A stretch of 64,000 nt of DNA from Flavilitoribacter nigricans DSM 23189 = NBRC 102662 (GTDB lineage Bacteria > Bacteroidota > Bacteroidia > Chitinophagales > Saprospiraceae): the NCBI RefSeq assembly GCF_002646595.1, contig NZ_PDUD01000023.1:1-64000 (forward strand), read 5' to 3'. Shown piece by piece: positions 25,681-34,461 of the stretch. Every line of letters begins with the position of its first letter. Within the stretch, counting starts at the first letter, position 1. The translations under genes were made by a program, and so were the position numbers. Below the pieces are notes generated by a model. It saw only the letters and a program-made list of their open reading frames with translations, was not told where the DNA came from and made no database searches.

Positions 25681-26550
25681 ATGCATCCCATTTTAGAAAA
25701 AGTACAGCCGACCTCCCGCCAGTCCTTCGCGATCAAGGAGGAGATATTGCCGTACATCCGGATCGGCTGGCATTTTCATCCGGAATACGAACTGACGCTC
25801 TTCACCCACAGCACCGGTCGGCGGCTCACCGGTGATCATATCGGGAATTTTGGACCCGGAGACCTGCTGTTGATCGGCCCGAATCTTCCGCATTATATGC
25901 GCAACGATGAGCTCTATTACGAGGAAAGGCCGGATCACTACATCCGCGCCATCGTCGTTCATTTTGCCGAAGACTTTCTGGGCGCGGATTTCTTTTCCCG
26001 ACCGGAACTCTGGGAGATCCGAAAGTTGCTGGCCCAATCCGCCCGCGGGCTGCACATGCACGGGGCGGTCCAGGCGGCAGTTGCTCCCCTGATGGAATCC
26101 CTGTTGGCGCAGGACGGCTACGAACGCCTGCGGACGCTGTTGGACATTTTACAACTCATCGCCCAGTCCGACGAGCGCAGCGCATTGGCCTCGGTAGGTT
26201 ACGAAAATGCGATCCCCGAAAAGGATGCCCGGCGGATCAATATCGTTTATGATTACCTCTTTCAACATTTTGCAGAGGATGTCAGTTTGGGAGAAGTGGC
26301 CGCTCTGGTTCGCATGAATCCTTCGGCATTTTGTAAGTTTTTGAAAAAGCGCAGTGGCAAGACCTTTTCGCAGTTGCTGAATGAATTGCGGATCGGGCAC
26401 GCCTGCAAGCTGTTGCTGGAAGAACGATTGCCGGTTTCGGAAGTTTGTTATCGCTGTGGCTACAACAGCCTGAGCTATTTTAACCGTAAATTCAAGGCGG
26501 CGACGGGCTATTCGCCCCTGCGGTATCAGCAGAAGGTATGGAGTGTATAA
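25681..26550 (+). CDS. AraC-family transcriptional regulator with cupin N-domain
   Basis: 289 residues. The N-terminal cupin-like sensor has WHFHPEYELTLFTHS and GNFGPGDLLLIGPNLPHYM, typical of sugar-sensing AraC proteins. The C-terminal two-helix-turn-helix domain (about 190-289) has the standard ending CGYNSLSYFNRKFKAATGYSP. It is divergent from the secreted sandwich protein gene and 21 nt upstream of a PxpC-like gene. Possible targets are both neighbours. Confidence 0.9.
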   Translation: MHPILEKVQPTSRQSFAIKEEILPYIRIGWHFHPEYELTLFTHSTGRRLTGDHIGNFGPGDLLLIGPNLPHYMRNDELYYEERPDHYIRAIVVHFAEDFLGADFFSRPELWEIRKLLAQSARGLHMHGAVQAAVAPLMESLLAQDGYERLRTLLDILQLIAQSDERSALASVGYENAIPEKDARRINIVYDYLFQHFAEDVSLGEVAALVRMNPSAFCKFLKKRSGKTFSQLLNELRIGHACKLLLEERLPVSEVCYRCGYNSLSYFNRKFKAATGYSPLRYQQKVWSV

Positions 26551-26571
26551 ACGCTCATTAATTTTTTCAAT

Positions 26572-27450
26572 ATGAAAGAACAAGCGGTAACCTTACAGAT
26601 CATTAAGTCCGGACTGCTGACCCTGGTACAGGATGGCGGTCGGCTTGGGCAACAGGCTTTCGGTTTGCCCACCGGTGGGGTAATGGACCGGCGGGCGGCG
26701 GCAACGGCCAACTGGCTGACGGGGCAGCCGGAGGACTACCCGGTGCTGGAAATTACCCTGCAGGGGCCGGAAATCCAGTTCGATGGCTCGCTACAGATCG
26801 CCATTACCGGAGCAGATCTCAGTCCGACGATCGACGAGGTGCCGGTTGCCAATTATCAGACCTTGGATGTAAAGGAAGGCCAGACGTTGCGTTTTGGCGC
26901 GGCCAGGTCCGGTTGCCGGGCGTATCTGGCTATTCGCGGCCGGTGGCAGATCAAGGAATGGCTGGGAAGTTTCAGCGGGCTGGCGGTGGCGGGCAAATAC
27001 TGGCCTCCCGGCAGCCGACTGGAAAAAGATACCCGCATAAACATCTGGCCGGGAGAACCCCTAGCCGCCCGAAAGCTATCATCCAGAGAGCAACCCCATC
27101 ATTCCCACGAACTGAGCGTACGAGTGATGGAGGGGCCGGAGGTGGACTGGTTTCCCGCGTCGGCGATCCAATTTTTTACCAGCCATGCGTTTACCGTTGG
27201 TCCCGATAGCAACCGCATGGGCTACCGGCTGCGGGAAAATCTGCCGGATTATCAACCGCAGCTGGAACTCATTTCCAGCGGGATCGTTCCGGGGACCATT
27301 CAGGTGTTGCCCGCCGGCAATCCGGTGGTGCTGCTGGCCGATGCCCAGACGAGCGGTGGTTATCCACGCCTGGGCAATGTGCTGAGTCGGGATCTGGATT
27401 TTCTCGCTCAGTTGGTACCGGGAGACCGGATCCGTTTTGTGATGGTTTGA
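26572..27450 (+). CDS. Solitary PxpC/KipA-like carboxyltransferase-family protein
   Basis: 292 residues. Matches 5-oxoprolinase subunit C (KipA, YbgK) in its start GLLTLVQDGGRLGQQAFGLPTGGVMD and its interior NRMGYRLR and YPRLGNVLSRDLDFLAQLVPGD segments. PxpC normally works with PxpA and PxpB to hydrolyse 5-oxoproline; neither is next to this gene. The distance from the AraC gene (21 nt) suggests one transcription unit. Alternatives are a split urea-amidolyase-like module or a kinase-inhibitor (KipA) role. The family is secure; the reaction is not. Confidence 0.85.
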   Translation: MKEQAVTLQIIKSGLLTLVQDGGRLGQQAFGLPTGGVMDRRAAATANWLTGQPEDYPVLEITLQGPEIQFDGSLQIAITGADLSPTIDEVPVANYQTLDVKEGQTLRFGAARSGCRAYLAIRGRWQIKEWLGSFSGLAVAGKYWPPGSRLEKDTRINIWPGEPLAARKLSSREQPHHSHELSVRVMEGPEVDWFPASAIQFFTSHAFTVGPDSNRMGYRLRENLPDYQPQLELISSGIVPGTIQVLPAGNPVVLLADAQTSGGYPRLGNVLSRDLDFLAQLVPGDRIRFVMV

Positions 27451-27757
27451 CGGCAATTATGGTGCAATTGCATGGACTATTTTCCATCCATTCTCTTTTC
27501 TCCGTCTGGATAGTCTTTTCACCGGCTTAAATGCTACCCGGCTGGTATTTTTTTAACTATAGTGTGCTGCTTAGTCAACCACCGATGATAGGATCCTGTT
27601 ATTATTTGGCATTATGATGATACATTTGCGGAGAGAATTTAAAAGTGCTTGTAAAGATTTGTTTTTCAGTTGTTTAATGCCTTCGGCACTCGCCAATATT
27701 CTTATCTGATTTCCCGGTCTGGGAACTCTTCCTTTTTTTTGTCAAAATTTTTAAACC

Positions 27758-27783
27758 TTATTTATACTTTTTTGTATAAATAA
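27758..27783 (+). promoter_or_regulatory. Perfect 10-bp inverted repeat, candidate SUF operator
   Basis: TTATTTATAC (27758-27767), six T, then GTATAAATAA (27774-27783), a perfect 10-bp inverted repeat. It covers the -33 region relative to the TACCTTTG -7 element at 27788-27795, where a repressor would block RNA polymerase. A second small inverted repeat, TCTAC/GTAGA, brackets the -7 box itself. Likely bound by the Rrf2 protein encoded at 33942 or by a Fur-like regulator; the sequence alone does not say which. Confidence 0.6.
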
Positions 27784-27787
27784 CATC

Positions 27788-27795
27788 TACCTTTG
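27788..27795 (+). promoter_or_regulatory. -7 element of the SUF operon
   Basis: TACCTTTG, an exact TANNTTTG match. Predicted start of transcription is about 27802, giving a leader of about 68 nt before sufB. Confidence 0.6.
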
Positions 27796-27869
27796 TGTAG
27801 AATTAGTCTAAATAAGTAAGTATAAGGTGGTTTGAAGGCCACCAGATCCTTATCAAAACATACGCTATT

Positions 27870-29315
27870 ATGAGTGATTCGATGCAAACCCTTGAAGCGC
27901 ATACCAGGAGCGACTACAAGTACGGTTTCACGAGCAATATTGATTCCGAAACCTTACCCAAAGGTTTGAACGAGGACGTTGTCCGTCAGATATCAGCAAA
28001 AAAAGGTGAGCCTGAATTCTTGCTGGAATGGAGACTGAAAGCTTTCCGCCAGTGGCAAAGTATGGTGGAGCCCAAGTGGCCCAACGTGGATTACCCGCCC
28101 ATCGACTACCAGGACATCATTTACTACGCGGCTCCCAAGAAGAAGCCGGTCCTGAACAGTCTGGACGAAGCCGATCCCGAACTGATTCGCACCTTCGAAA
28201 AGCTGGGTATTCCCCTGGATGAGCAGAAGATCCTGGCCGGGGTTGCGGTAGACGCGGTGATCGATAGCGTATCTGTTAAAACGACTTATAAAGAAAAACT
28301 GGCCGAGCTGGGAATTATCTTTTCCTCTTTCAGCGAAGCCGTGAAAGACCATCCCGAACTCATCAAGAAGTACCTGGGTTCGGTGGTGCCACCTACCGAT
28401 AATTTCTTTGCGGCCCTGAACTCGGCCGTATTCAGTGACGGATCTTTCGTCTATATTCCCAAAGGAGTACGCTGCCCGATGGAGTTGTCCACTTATTTCC
28501 GGATCAACGAACGGAATACCGGACAGTTCGAACGGACGCTGATCGTTGCCGAAGAGGGTAGCCACGTAAGTTACCTGGAGGGTTGTACTGCTCCCATGCG
28601 CGACGAGAACCAATTGCACGCTGCGGTTGTGGAACTGGTAGCCATGGACGACGCAACCATCAAATACTCTACCGTACAGAACTGGTATCCCGGGGATAAG
28701 GACGGTAAAGGCGGTATCTACAACTTCGTGACCAAACGCGGCGTTTGTGCCGGTGATCGCTCCAAGATCACCTGGACGCAGGTGGAAACCGGTTCGGCCA
28801 TTACCTGGAAGTACCCGAGCTGTATCCTGAAAGGTAATAATTCCGTTGGTGAATTCTACTCCGTAGCTGTGACCAACAACATGCAACAGGCGGATACCGG
28901 TACCAAAATGATCCACCTGGGTAAAAATACCCGCAGTACGATCATTTCTAAAGGTATCTCCGCCGGTAAAAGCCACAACTCCTACCGCGGACTGGTGAAA
29001 GTGGGTAAAAAAGCGGAAAACGCACATAACTTTTCCCAGTGTGACTCCCTGCTGATGGGGGATCGCTGCGGTGCGCATACCTTCCCTTATCTGGAAGTGG
29101 AGAACAATACCGCCAAAGTAGAACACGAGGCGACGACTTCCAAGATCGGTGAAGACCAGCTGTTCTACCTCCAGCAAAGAGGGATCAGCGAGGAAGATGC
29201 GATCAACATGATCGTCAACGGATACTGTAAGGAAGTATTCAACGAGCTGCCCATGGAATTTGCGGTTGAAGCTCAGAAACTACTGGCCATTAGCCTGGAA
29301 GGTAGTGTAGGATAA
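27870..29315 (+). CDS. sufB: Fe-S cluster scaffold subunit SufB
   Basis: 481 residues, usual length. SufB joins SufC and SufD in the cytosolic SufBC2D complex that builds Fe-S clusters. The C-terminal half has the family core [26 protein letters not shown], then [15 protein letters not shown] and HEATTSKI, including the conserved Cys near QCDSLL and the nearby Glu residues used in cluster assembly. First gene of the SUF operon, followed by sufC after 74 nt. It appears complete. Confidence 0.97.
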   Translation: MSDSMQTLEAHTRSDYKYGFTSNIDSETLPKGLNEDVVRQISAKKGEPEFLLEWRLKAFRQWQSMVEPKWPNVDYPPIDYQDIIYYAAPKKKPVLNSLDEADPELIRTFEKLGIPLDEQKILAGVAVDAVIDSVSVKTTYKEKLAELGIIFSSFSEAVKDHPELIKKYLGSVVPPTDNFFAALNSAVFSDGSFVYIPKGVRCPMELSTYFRINERNTGQFERTLIVAEEGSHVSYLEGCTAPMRDENQLHAAVVELVAMDDATIKYSTVQNWYPGDKDGKGGIYNFVTKRGVCAGDRSKITWTQVETGSAITWKYPSCILKGNNSVGEFYSVAVTNNMQQADTGTKMIHLGKNTRSTIISKGISAGKSHNSYRGLVKVGKKAENAHNFSQCDSLLMGDRCGAHTFPYLEVENNTAKVEHEATTSKIGEDQLFYLQQRGISEEDAINMIVNGYCKEVFNELPMEFAVEAQKLLAISLEGSVG

Positions 29316-29389
29316 ATTTTTTAGTTGCCGGTTTCCGCTCTGGTTGCCGACTGCCGACTATTCACTATAAATTCAAAATTTAGTTTTTC

Positions 29390-30148
29390 ATGCTGTCTAT
29401 AAAAGACCTGAAGGTAAACATCGAAGATAAAGCAATTCTGCGTGGACTTAACCTGGATATCAAACCGGGTGAAATTCACGCCATCATGGGCCCCAATGGT
29501 TCGGGTAAAAGTACACTGGCCAACGTATTGGCCGGTCGCGAAGAGTACGAAGTAACGGACGGTTCCGTCACTTTTGAAGGCGAGGACCTGCTCGATATGG
29601 ATGTGGATGAGCGCGCCCAGAAAGGCGTATTTCTCGCTTTCCAGTATCCGGTGGAGATCCCCGGTGTAAGTACGGCTACCTTCCTGAAAAGTGCGGTAAA
29701 TGCCGTACGCGAAGCTCGTGGCGAGGAAGAACTCAAGTCCATCGATATGCTGAAATTGCTGCGCGAAAAGACCGCCATGGTCGGCATGGATCAGAAGTTC
29801 CTGCAGCGTTCGCTGAACGAAGGCTTCTCCGGTGGTGAGAAAAAGCGCAACGAAATGTTGCAGATGGCCCTGCTGGAACCCAAACTGGCCGTACTGGATG
29901 AGACCGACTCCGGTCTGGATATCGATGCGTTGAAGATCGTGGCCGATGTGGTCAATCAGATGCGCGATGCCAACCGTTCTTTCCTGATCGTAACGCACTA
30001 CCAGCGTCTGTTGAACTACATCGTTCCCGATCACGTACACGTGCTGGTAAACGGCCGTATCGTGAAGTCCGGCGATAAGTCGCTGGCCCTCAAACTGGAG
30101 GATCAGGGATACGACTGGGTGAAGGGGGAAGCGGCATTAGCTGAATAA
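29390..30148 (+). CDS. sufC: Fe-S assembly ATPase SufC
   Basis: 252-residue ABC-type ATPase. Walker A GPNGSGKST (34-42), signature FSGGEKKR, Walker B LAVLDETDSGLD and the switch His in IVTHYQR. It drives conformational change in the SufB-SufD pair. Same operon; the gap to sufD contains a long word-repeat region, unusual inside an operon. Confidence 0.97.
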   Translation: MLSIKDLKVNIEDKAILRGLNLDIKPGEIHAIMGPNGSGKSTLANVLAGREEYEVTDGSVTFEGEDLLDMDVDERAQKGVFLAFQYPVEIPGVSTATFLKSAVNAVREARGEEELKSIDMLKLLREKTAMVGMDQKFLQRSLNEGFSGGEKKRNEMLQMALLEPKLAVLDETDSGLDIDALKIVADVVNQMRDANRSFLIVTHYQRLLNYIVPDHVHVLVNGRIVKSGDKSLALKLEDQGYDWVKGEAALAE

Positions 30149-30303
30149 TGTGGAAATGTGGAAATGTGCTGAAGTGTTGATGTGCTGAAGTGTTGGGGTT
30201 TGGTTTCAAATTCAGCATTCCGCTAACATAAACACCACAACACCACAACACCACAACACCCCAACACTGCAACACCCCACCACTGCAACACCCCACCACC
30301 CCC
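30149..30303. repeat. Paired G/T-rich and C/A-rich word repeat inside the SUF operon
   Basis: The left arm (about 30150-30203) is built of GTGGAAAT, GTGCTGAAGTGTTG and TGTTGGGGTTT words. The right arm (about 30229-30303) is built of AACACCACAACACC, CCCCAACACTGCAACACC and CCCCACCACTGC words, the approximate reverse complement. In RNA the arms would pair as a long imperfect hairpin between sufC and sufD. No ORF is credible here. Confidence 0.6.
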
Positions 30304-30345
30304 AATCAATACTACTTTTTTAAAAAACTCTTTAGAGCGATATAT

Positions 30346-31686
30346 ATGTCAACTGCAACCTTACAAGATCGATATGCTGAAGTTAAAGATAGGTTTCGCT
30401 CCTTATTTAACGTCTTTGAAGGTGCACTGAACGGCCACCGCGATCAACCGATGCATACGCTGCGCAAAGCGGGGATCGAGCGGCTGGACGTCATGGATTT
30501 TCCTACCCGCCGGGATGAGAACTGGAAATATACCAGTCTCAACCAAATGCTGCGGCTTCCGTTACAGGATAGCTATCAGGTAGAAGTGGATGCCGCGACT
30601 ATCGATGGTCTGGCCATCCCTGGACTGGATGCGGCCCGTATCGTACTGGTCAACGGTTTGCTGCAGACCGAACTTTCCGACCTGGATAAGATCCCGGAAG
30701 GAATGGAGCTGCTGCCCGTCGATCAGGCCCTGGAAGATGAAGCGGTTAAAGGCCAGATCAGCGAGATGCTGGATGCTGCCGTGAAAAACGATCACAATCC
30801 CTTCTCTGCCCTGAACGTAGCTTTTGCCAAAAACGGCTTTGTGCTGAAGGTAAAAGCCAAGGCGGTAGTCGAAAAACCGGTGCATATTATTCATCTGGCC
30901 GCTCCGACCGGTGAGCCTGTGTTCATCAACCCGCTGTTGCTGGTGCTGACCGGAGCTCACAGTGAAGGTGCCGTGGTAGAAACTTACGATGCGCTGCCGG
31001 GTGCCGACCAGGCGTATTTCTCCAATATTCTGACCCGGGTGCATGTAGGCGTCAATGCCCACTTCCACCACTACCGGATCCAGAATGATTCTGCTGCCGC
31101 TACGGTAGTTAGTAATATCGAAGCTCACCAGCAGCAGGACAGTACATTCTCGTCCTATCTGGTGGACCTGGGCGGAGATGTGGTACGGAATAACCTCAGC
31201 ACCATCCTGCAGGGACAGAACACCATGACCAACTATTACGGGGTGTATCTGGCAAAAGGTAAGCAACACATCGATAATCAGACCTTCATCGATCACGCGC
31301 TGCCGCACTGTGGCAGTAACGAGTTGTACAAAGGGATCCTGGATGACCGCGGACGCGGGGTGTTCAACGGTAAGGTGATCGTGCGCCAGGATGCGCAAAA
31401 AACGAATGCCTTCCAGCAGAACAGCAGTCTCGTACTGTCCAAGACGGCGGAAATGGATACCAAACCACAGCTCGAGATCTTCGCAGATGATGTGCGTTGT
31501 AGCCACGGCGCTACCATCGGGCAACTGGACGAAAGTTCGGTATTCTACCTGCGCAGTCGTGGATTGAGCGACCTGCAGGCCCGTCAGCTGTTGCAACAGG
31601 CATTCCTTTTCGACGTGGTAGAAAATATGCCACTGGAAGCCGTGAAGGACTACGCGGAACAACTGATCGAGAAGAAACTGAAGTAA
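30346..31686 (+). CDS. sufD: Fe-S assembly subunit SufD
   Basis: 446 residues. Paralogue of SufB; forms the SufBC2D complex. Family features are the N-terminal RRDENWKYTSL (sensing the end of the helical region) and the C-terminal QTNAFQQN-like segment followed by KPQLEIFADDVRCSHGATIGQLD, where the conserved His of SufD lies (SHGAT). Last third closes with YLRSRGL and QLLQQAF. Complete and co-directional with the other suf genes. Confidence 0.96.
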   Translation: MSTATLQDRYAEVKDRFRSLFNVFEGALNGHRDQPMHTLRKAGIERLDVMDFPTRRDENWKYTSLNQMLRLPLQDSYQVEVDAATIDGLAIPGLDAARIVLVNGLLQTELSDLDKIPEGMELLPVDQALEDEAVKGQISEMLDAAVKNDHNPFSALNVAFAKNGFVLKVKAKAVVEKPVHIIHLAAPTGEPVFINPLLLVLTGAHSEGAVVETYDALPGADQAYFSNILTRVHVGVNAHFHHYRIQNDSAAATVVSNIEAHQQQDSTFSSYLVDLGGDVVRNNLSTILQGQNTMTNYYGVYLAKGKQHIDNQTFIDHALPHCGSNELYKGILDDRGRGVFNGKVIVRQDAQKTNAFQQNSSLVLSKTAEMDTKPQLEIFADDVRCSHGATIGQLDESSVFYLRSRGLSDLQARQLLQQAFLFDVVENMPLEAVKDYAEQLIEKKLK

Positions 31687-31694
31687 CTCCGTAA

Positions 31695-31714
31695 CTCCGA
31701 CCTCCGGGTCGGAG
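31695..31714 (+). promoter_or_regulatory. GC-rich hairpin between sufD and sufS
   Basis: CTCCGACC, four-base loop, GGTCGGAG: a perfect 8-bp stem with no T-tract after it. A weaker hairpin (CCGAC/GTCGG) follows at about 31729-31744. It may act as an RNA processing or stability element, separating sufBCD from sufSE levels, rather than a terminator. Confidence 0.4.
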
Positions 31715-31825
31715 AATAAAGTGCATCACCGACCCGGAAGTCGGAAACCGAAACCAAAGTAAACCACCGCTCCGTCCGGATGATCAAACGCATCCAACCG
31801 GAGATCGGATTTACGATAGAACGTT

Positions 31826-33076
31826 ATGAATAAAACCGCCACAGACATAGCCAATCCGGTACTGGATATTCAAAAGATCCGGGCCGATTTTCCGCTACTG
31901 GAGCGGGAAATGAACGGTAAGCCCATTGTTTTTCTGGACAGTGCGGCTTCCAGCCAGAAGCCCCGGCAGGTGATCGAGGCGATGGACGAATATTACCGGC
32001 AGCAGCACGCTAATGTGCACCGGGGGGTATACCAGCTCAGTCAGGAAGCGACCGATGCCTTCGAACGCGCCAGAGAACTGGTGCGCGCGTTCATCAATGC
32101 GCCCACGGACAAGGAGATCATCTTTACGCGGGGTACCACGGAAGGGATCAACCTGGTGGCGTCCTCGTTTGGACGGCAGTTCCTGCGGGAAGGCGATGAA
32201 GTGATCGTTTCCCATTTGGAACACCACTCCAATATCGTCCCCTGGCAACTGATCTGTGAGCAGCAGGGAGCCAGCCTGCGGGTGATCCCCGTAACGGAAT
32301 CCGGCGAATTCGATATGGCCGCTTTCCGTGAATTGCTATCCGATCGGACGAAGATCGTGGCGGTCAACCACGTTTCCAACGCCCTAGGTACGGTGAATCC
32401 GGTGGAGGAGATCATTCGCGAAGCCCACGCCCGCGACATTCCGGTGCTGCTGGACGGGGCCCAGGCCATTCCCCACATGAAAGTGGACGTGCAGGAACTG
32501 GATGTAGACTTTTACGCCTTTTCCGGGCACAAGATGCTCGGACCTACCGGCATCGGTATTCTGTACGGCAAGTCGAAGTGGCTGGAAGCGATGCCGCCCT
32601 ACCACGGCGGTGGCGAAATGATCCATACTGTTTCTTTTGAAAAGACCACCTACGCCGAACTGCCCCACAAGTTTGAGGCCGGCACCCCGGATATCGCCGG
32701 AGCAGTCGGTTTGGGTGCGGCGGTAGAATATATGATGGAGATCGGACCGGATGTGATCGGTCAGCACGAACACAGTCTGCTGGAATACGCCACGGCGCAG
32801 TTGCTGGAGATCGAAGGTCTGAAGATCTACGGTACGGCGGATAACAAAGCCGGAGTGATCTCATTTCTGGTAGAGGACATTCACCCTTACGATCTCGGTA
32901 CTTTGCTGGACAAGCAGGGAATTGCCGTGCGTACGGGCCATCACTGTGCCCAGCCGCTGATGGATCGCTACGGCATACCCGGTACGGTGCGGGCTTCCTT
33001 CGCCGTGTACAATAACCGCGAAGATGTGGACAAACTGGTAGCCGGGGTAAAGCGGGCTGTCAACATGTTGAGGTAA
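31826..33076 (+). CDS. sufS: Cysteine desulfurase SufS
   Basis: 416-residue class V aminotransferase-fold enzyme that takes sulfur from cysteine as a persulfide. PLP-binding Lys236 in FSGHKMLGPTG, active-site Cys374 in RTGHHCAQP, plus HHSNIVPW and GTPDIAG of the SufS group. SufE, its sulfur acceptor, is the next gene. Complete. Confidence 0.97.
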   Translation: MNKTATDIANPVLDIQKIRADFPLLEREMNGKPIVFLDSAASSQKPRQVIEAMDEYYRQQHANVHRGVYQLSQEATDAFERARELVRAFINAPTDKEIIFTRGTTEGINLVASSFGRQFLREGDEVIVSHLEHHSNIVPWQLICEQQGASLRVIPVTESGEFDMAAFRELLSDRTKIVAVNHVSNALGTVNPVEEIIREAHARDIPVLLDGAQAIPHMKVDVQELDVDFYAFSGHKMLGPTGIGILYGKSKWLEAMPPYHGGGEMIHTVSFEKTTYAELPHKFEAGTPDIAGAVGLGAAVEYMMEIGPDVIGQHEHSLLEYATAQLLEIEGLKIYGTADNKAGVISFLVEDIHPYDLGTLLDKQGIAVRTGHHCAQPLMDRYGIPGTVRASFAVYNNREDVDKLVAGVKRAVNMLR

Positions 33077-33123
33077 GCCGTCCCTGCTGCCTATAAACCA
33101 ACTACGGATTTAGAAGTTGAAAA

Positions 33124-33543
33124 ATGACGATTAACGAAATACAAGACGAGATCATTGGCGAATTCGCCTTTTTCGATGACTGGATGGATAAATACGAATA
33201 CATCATCGAACTGGGAAAGGATCTGCCGCTGATCAACGAGCAATATAAGACGGAGGATCATTTGATCAAAGGTTGTCAGAGCCTGGTGTGGCTGCACGCC
33301 GATGAAAAGGACGGTAAAGTGCAATTCACGGCGGATAGTGACGCCATCATCACCAAGGGCCTGATCGCTCTGATGATCCGGGTACTGTCTGATCAGGAAC
33401 CGGCGGATATTGCGGCGGCCGACTTGTACTTTATCAATAAGATCGGTTTGCAGGAACACCTGTCCCCGACGCGGGCCAACGGCCTGCTGAGCATGGTGAA
33501 ACAGATGAAAATGTACGGACTGGCCCTGCAAGCGAGAAATTGA
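33124..33543 (+). CDS. sufE: Sulfur acceptor SufE
   Basis: 139 residues. Accepts the persulfide from SufS on Cys51, seen in LIKGCQSLVWL, and passes it to SufB. Length and the NGLLSMV ending are normal. It lies 47 nt after sufS and five bases before the next gene. Confidence 0.95.
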   Translation: MTINEIQDEIIGEFAFFDDWMDKYEYIIELGKDLPLINEQYKTEDHLIKGCQSLVWLHADEKDGKVQFTADSDAIITKGLIALMIRVLSDQEPADIAAADLYFINKIGLQEHLSPTRANGLLSMVKQMKMYGLALQARN

Positions 33544-33547
33544 GATT

Positions 33548-33862
33548 ATGCCAGAAGAGTTAACGATGAAGGATAGGATCATTGAATCCATAAAGACGGT
33601 GTACGACCCGGAGATCCCGGTTGATATCTACGAGCTGGGCCTCATTTACGATATTGACATCAAGGAGGATGGGCAGGTAGCCGTGCGGATGACACTGACG
33701 TCTCCGATGTGCCCCGTGGCGGAATCCCTGCCGATGGAGGTACAGGAAAAGATCATCGCGGTAGACGGTGTGACGGATGTGGACCTACAGGTGGTTTTTG
33801 ATCCGCCCTGGAGTAAAGAATTGATGAGCGAAGAAGCCCGCTTCGCTCTGGATATGTTGTAA
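33548..33862 (+). CDS. DUF59 metal-sulfur cluster assembly factor (SufT-like)
   Basis: 104 residues of the MIP18/PaaD (DUF59) family: YDPEIPVDIYELGLIY and MTLTSPMCPVAESLP, with the conserved Cys in SPMCP. Such factors help mature Fe-S proteins and are often the last assembly gene of Bacteroidota SUF operons. It starts four bases after sufE, so the two are probably translationally coupled. Confidence 0.92.
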   Translation: MPEELTMKDRIIESIKTVYDPEIPVDIYELGLIYDIDIKEDGQVAVRMTLTSPMCPVAESLPMEVQEKIIAVDGVTDVDLQVVFDPPWSKELMSEEARFALDML

Positions 33863-33941
33863 CGGCAAAGGGTAACAGCCACAACGATCGGGGAATATCC
33901 CGGTCCGCCATGTTGTTCCCGGCCTAACCAAAAATAGAACC

Positions 33942-34409
33942 ATGAAGATCTCCGCTCAGGACGAATACGGACTAAGAATACTGCTTCAGATCGCCAGGAG
34001 CGAGCCGGAAGAGGGCTTAAGTATCGCTCAACTGAGTGAACTGGAGGGACTTTCCAATGCCTACATCGCCAAACTGACGCGCACCCTGCGCATCGCCGGT
34101 TTCATCAGCAGTACCCGCGGCCAAAAGGGCGGCTACATCCTCGCCAAACCGGTGAATGAGATCATCATCAAAGATGTACTGGAAGCACTCGGTGGAGCGC
34201 TTTTTCAAAAGGATTTCTGCCAGGATTATACCGGCGGACTGAAATTGTGTACCAATTCTGTGGACTGCTCCGTTCGCTCGCTGTGGCAAATGGTCCAGAT
34301 GGCCGTAGACCGGGTGCTGGAAAAAGTTACGCTGGAAGATCTGATCGGCAAAGAAAAGGATTCCATCTCCGCACTGAAAAAGTTGCTGGAAGCGAATGCG
34401 CTCGTCTGA
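33942..34409 (+). CDS. Rrf2-family regulator with three cysteines
   Basis: 155 residues. The N-terminal winged helix has the QIARSEPEEGLS and GLSNAYIAKLTRTLR recognition region. Then Cys93, Cys103 and Cys109 (spacing C-x9-C-x5-C) lie where IscR/SufR-type proteins bind an Fe-S cluster. Such regulators sense cluster supply and control suf genes. Seventh gene of the operon, 79 nt after the DUF59 gene, so it probably controls its own operon via the palindrome at 27758-27783. The cysteine spacing is wider than in IscR. Confidence 0.9.
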   Translation: MKISAQDEYGLRILLQIARSEPEEGLSIAQLSELEGLSNAYIAKLTRTLRIAGFISSTRGQKGGYILAKPVNEIIIKDVLEALGGALFQKDFCQDYTGGLKLCTNSVDCSVRSLWQMVQMAVDRVLEKVTLEDLIGKEKDSISALKKLLEANALV

Positions 34410-34461
34410 CGATCGCCGCTCAAGCTGATAAATGACTTACCTCTGCTGATCCATTCCCGCA

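Larger units (their letters stand above)
27451..27869. other. Long leader/intergenic region upstream of the SUF operon
   Basis: 419 bases. The first part shows a TGCAATTGCA palindrome (about 27464) and, at 27621-27628, a TACATTTG element that matches the Bacteroidota -7 box but has no gene close behind. A 31-codon frame at 27614-27709 has no supporting features. The last 120 bases carry the SUF promoter and its palindrome, described separately. Confidence 0.4.

Noticed and set aside
27606-27625. TTGGCA ... TTTGC pattern resembling sigma-54
   Set aside because: The distance between the GG and GC pairs is 18 bases, not 10.
27614-27709. 31-codon frame upstream of sufB with a TACATTTG element
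   Set aside because: The -7 match lies inside the frame rather than before it, and nothing else supports translation.
27993-29177. Reverse frame of 394 codons opposite sufB
   Set aside because: Shadow frame; sufB is unmistakable on the forward strand.
30562-31662. Reverse frame of 366 codons opposite sufD
   Set aside because: Shadow of sufD, no family features.
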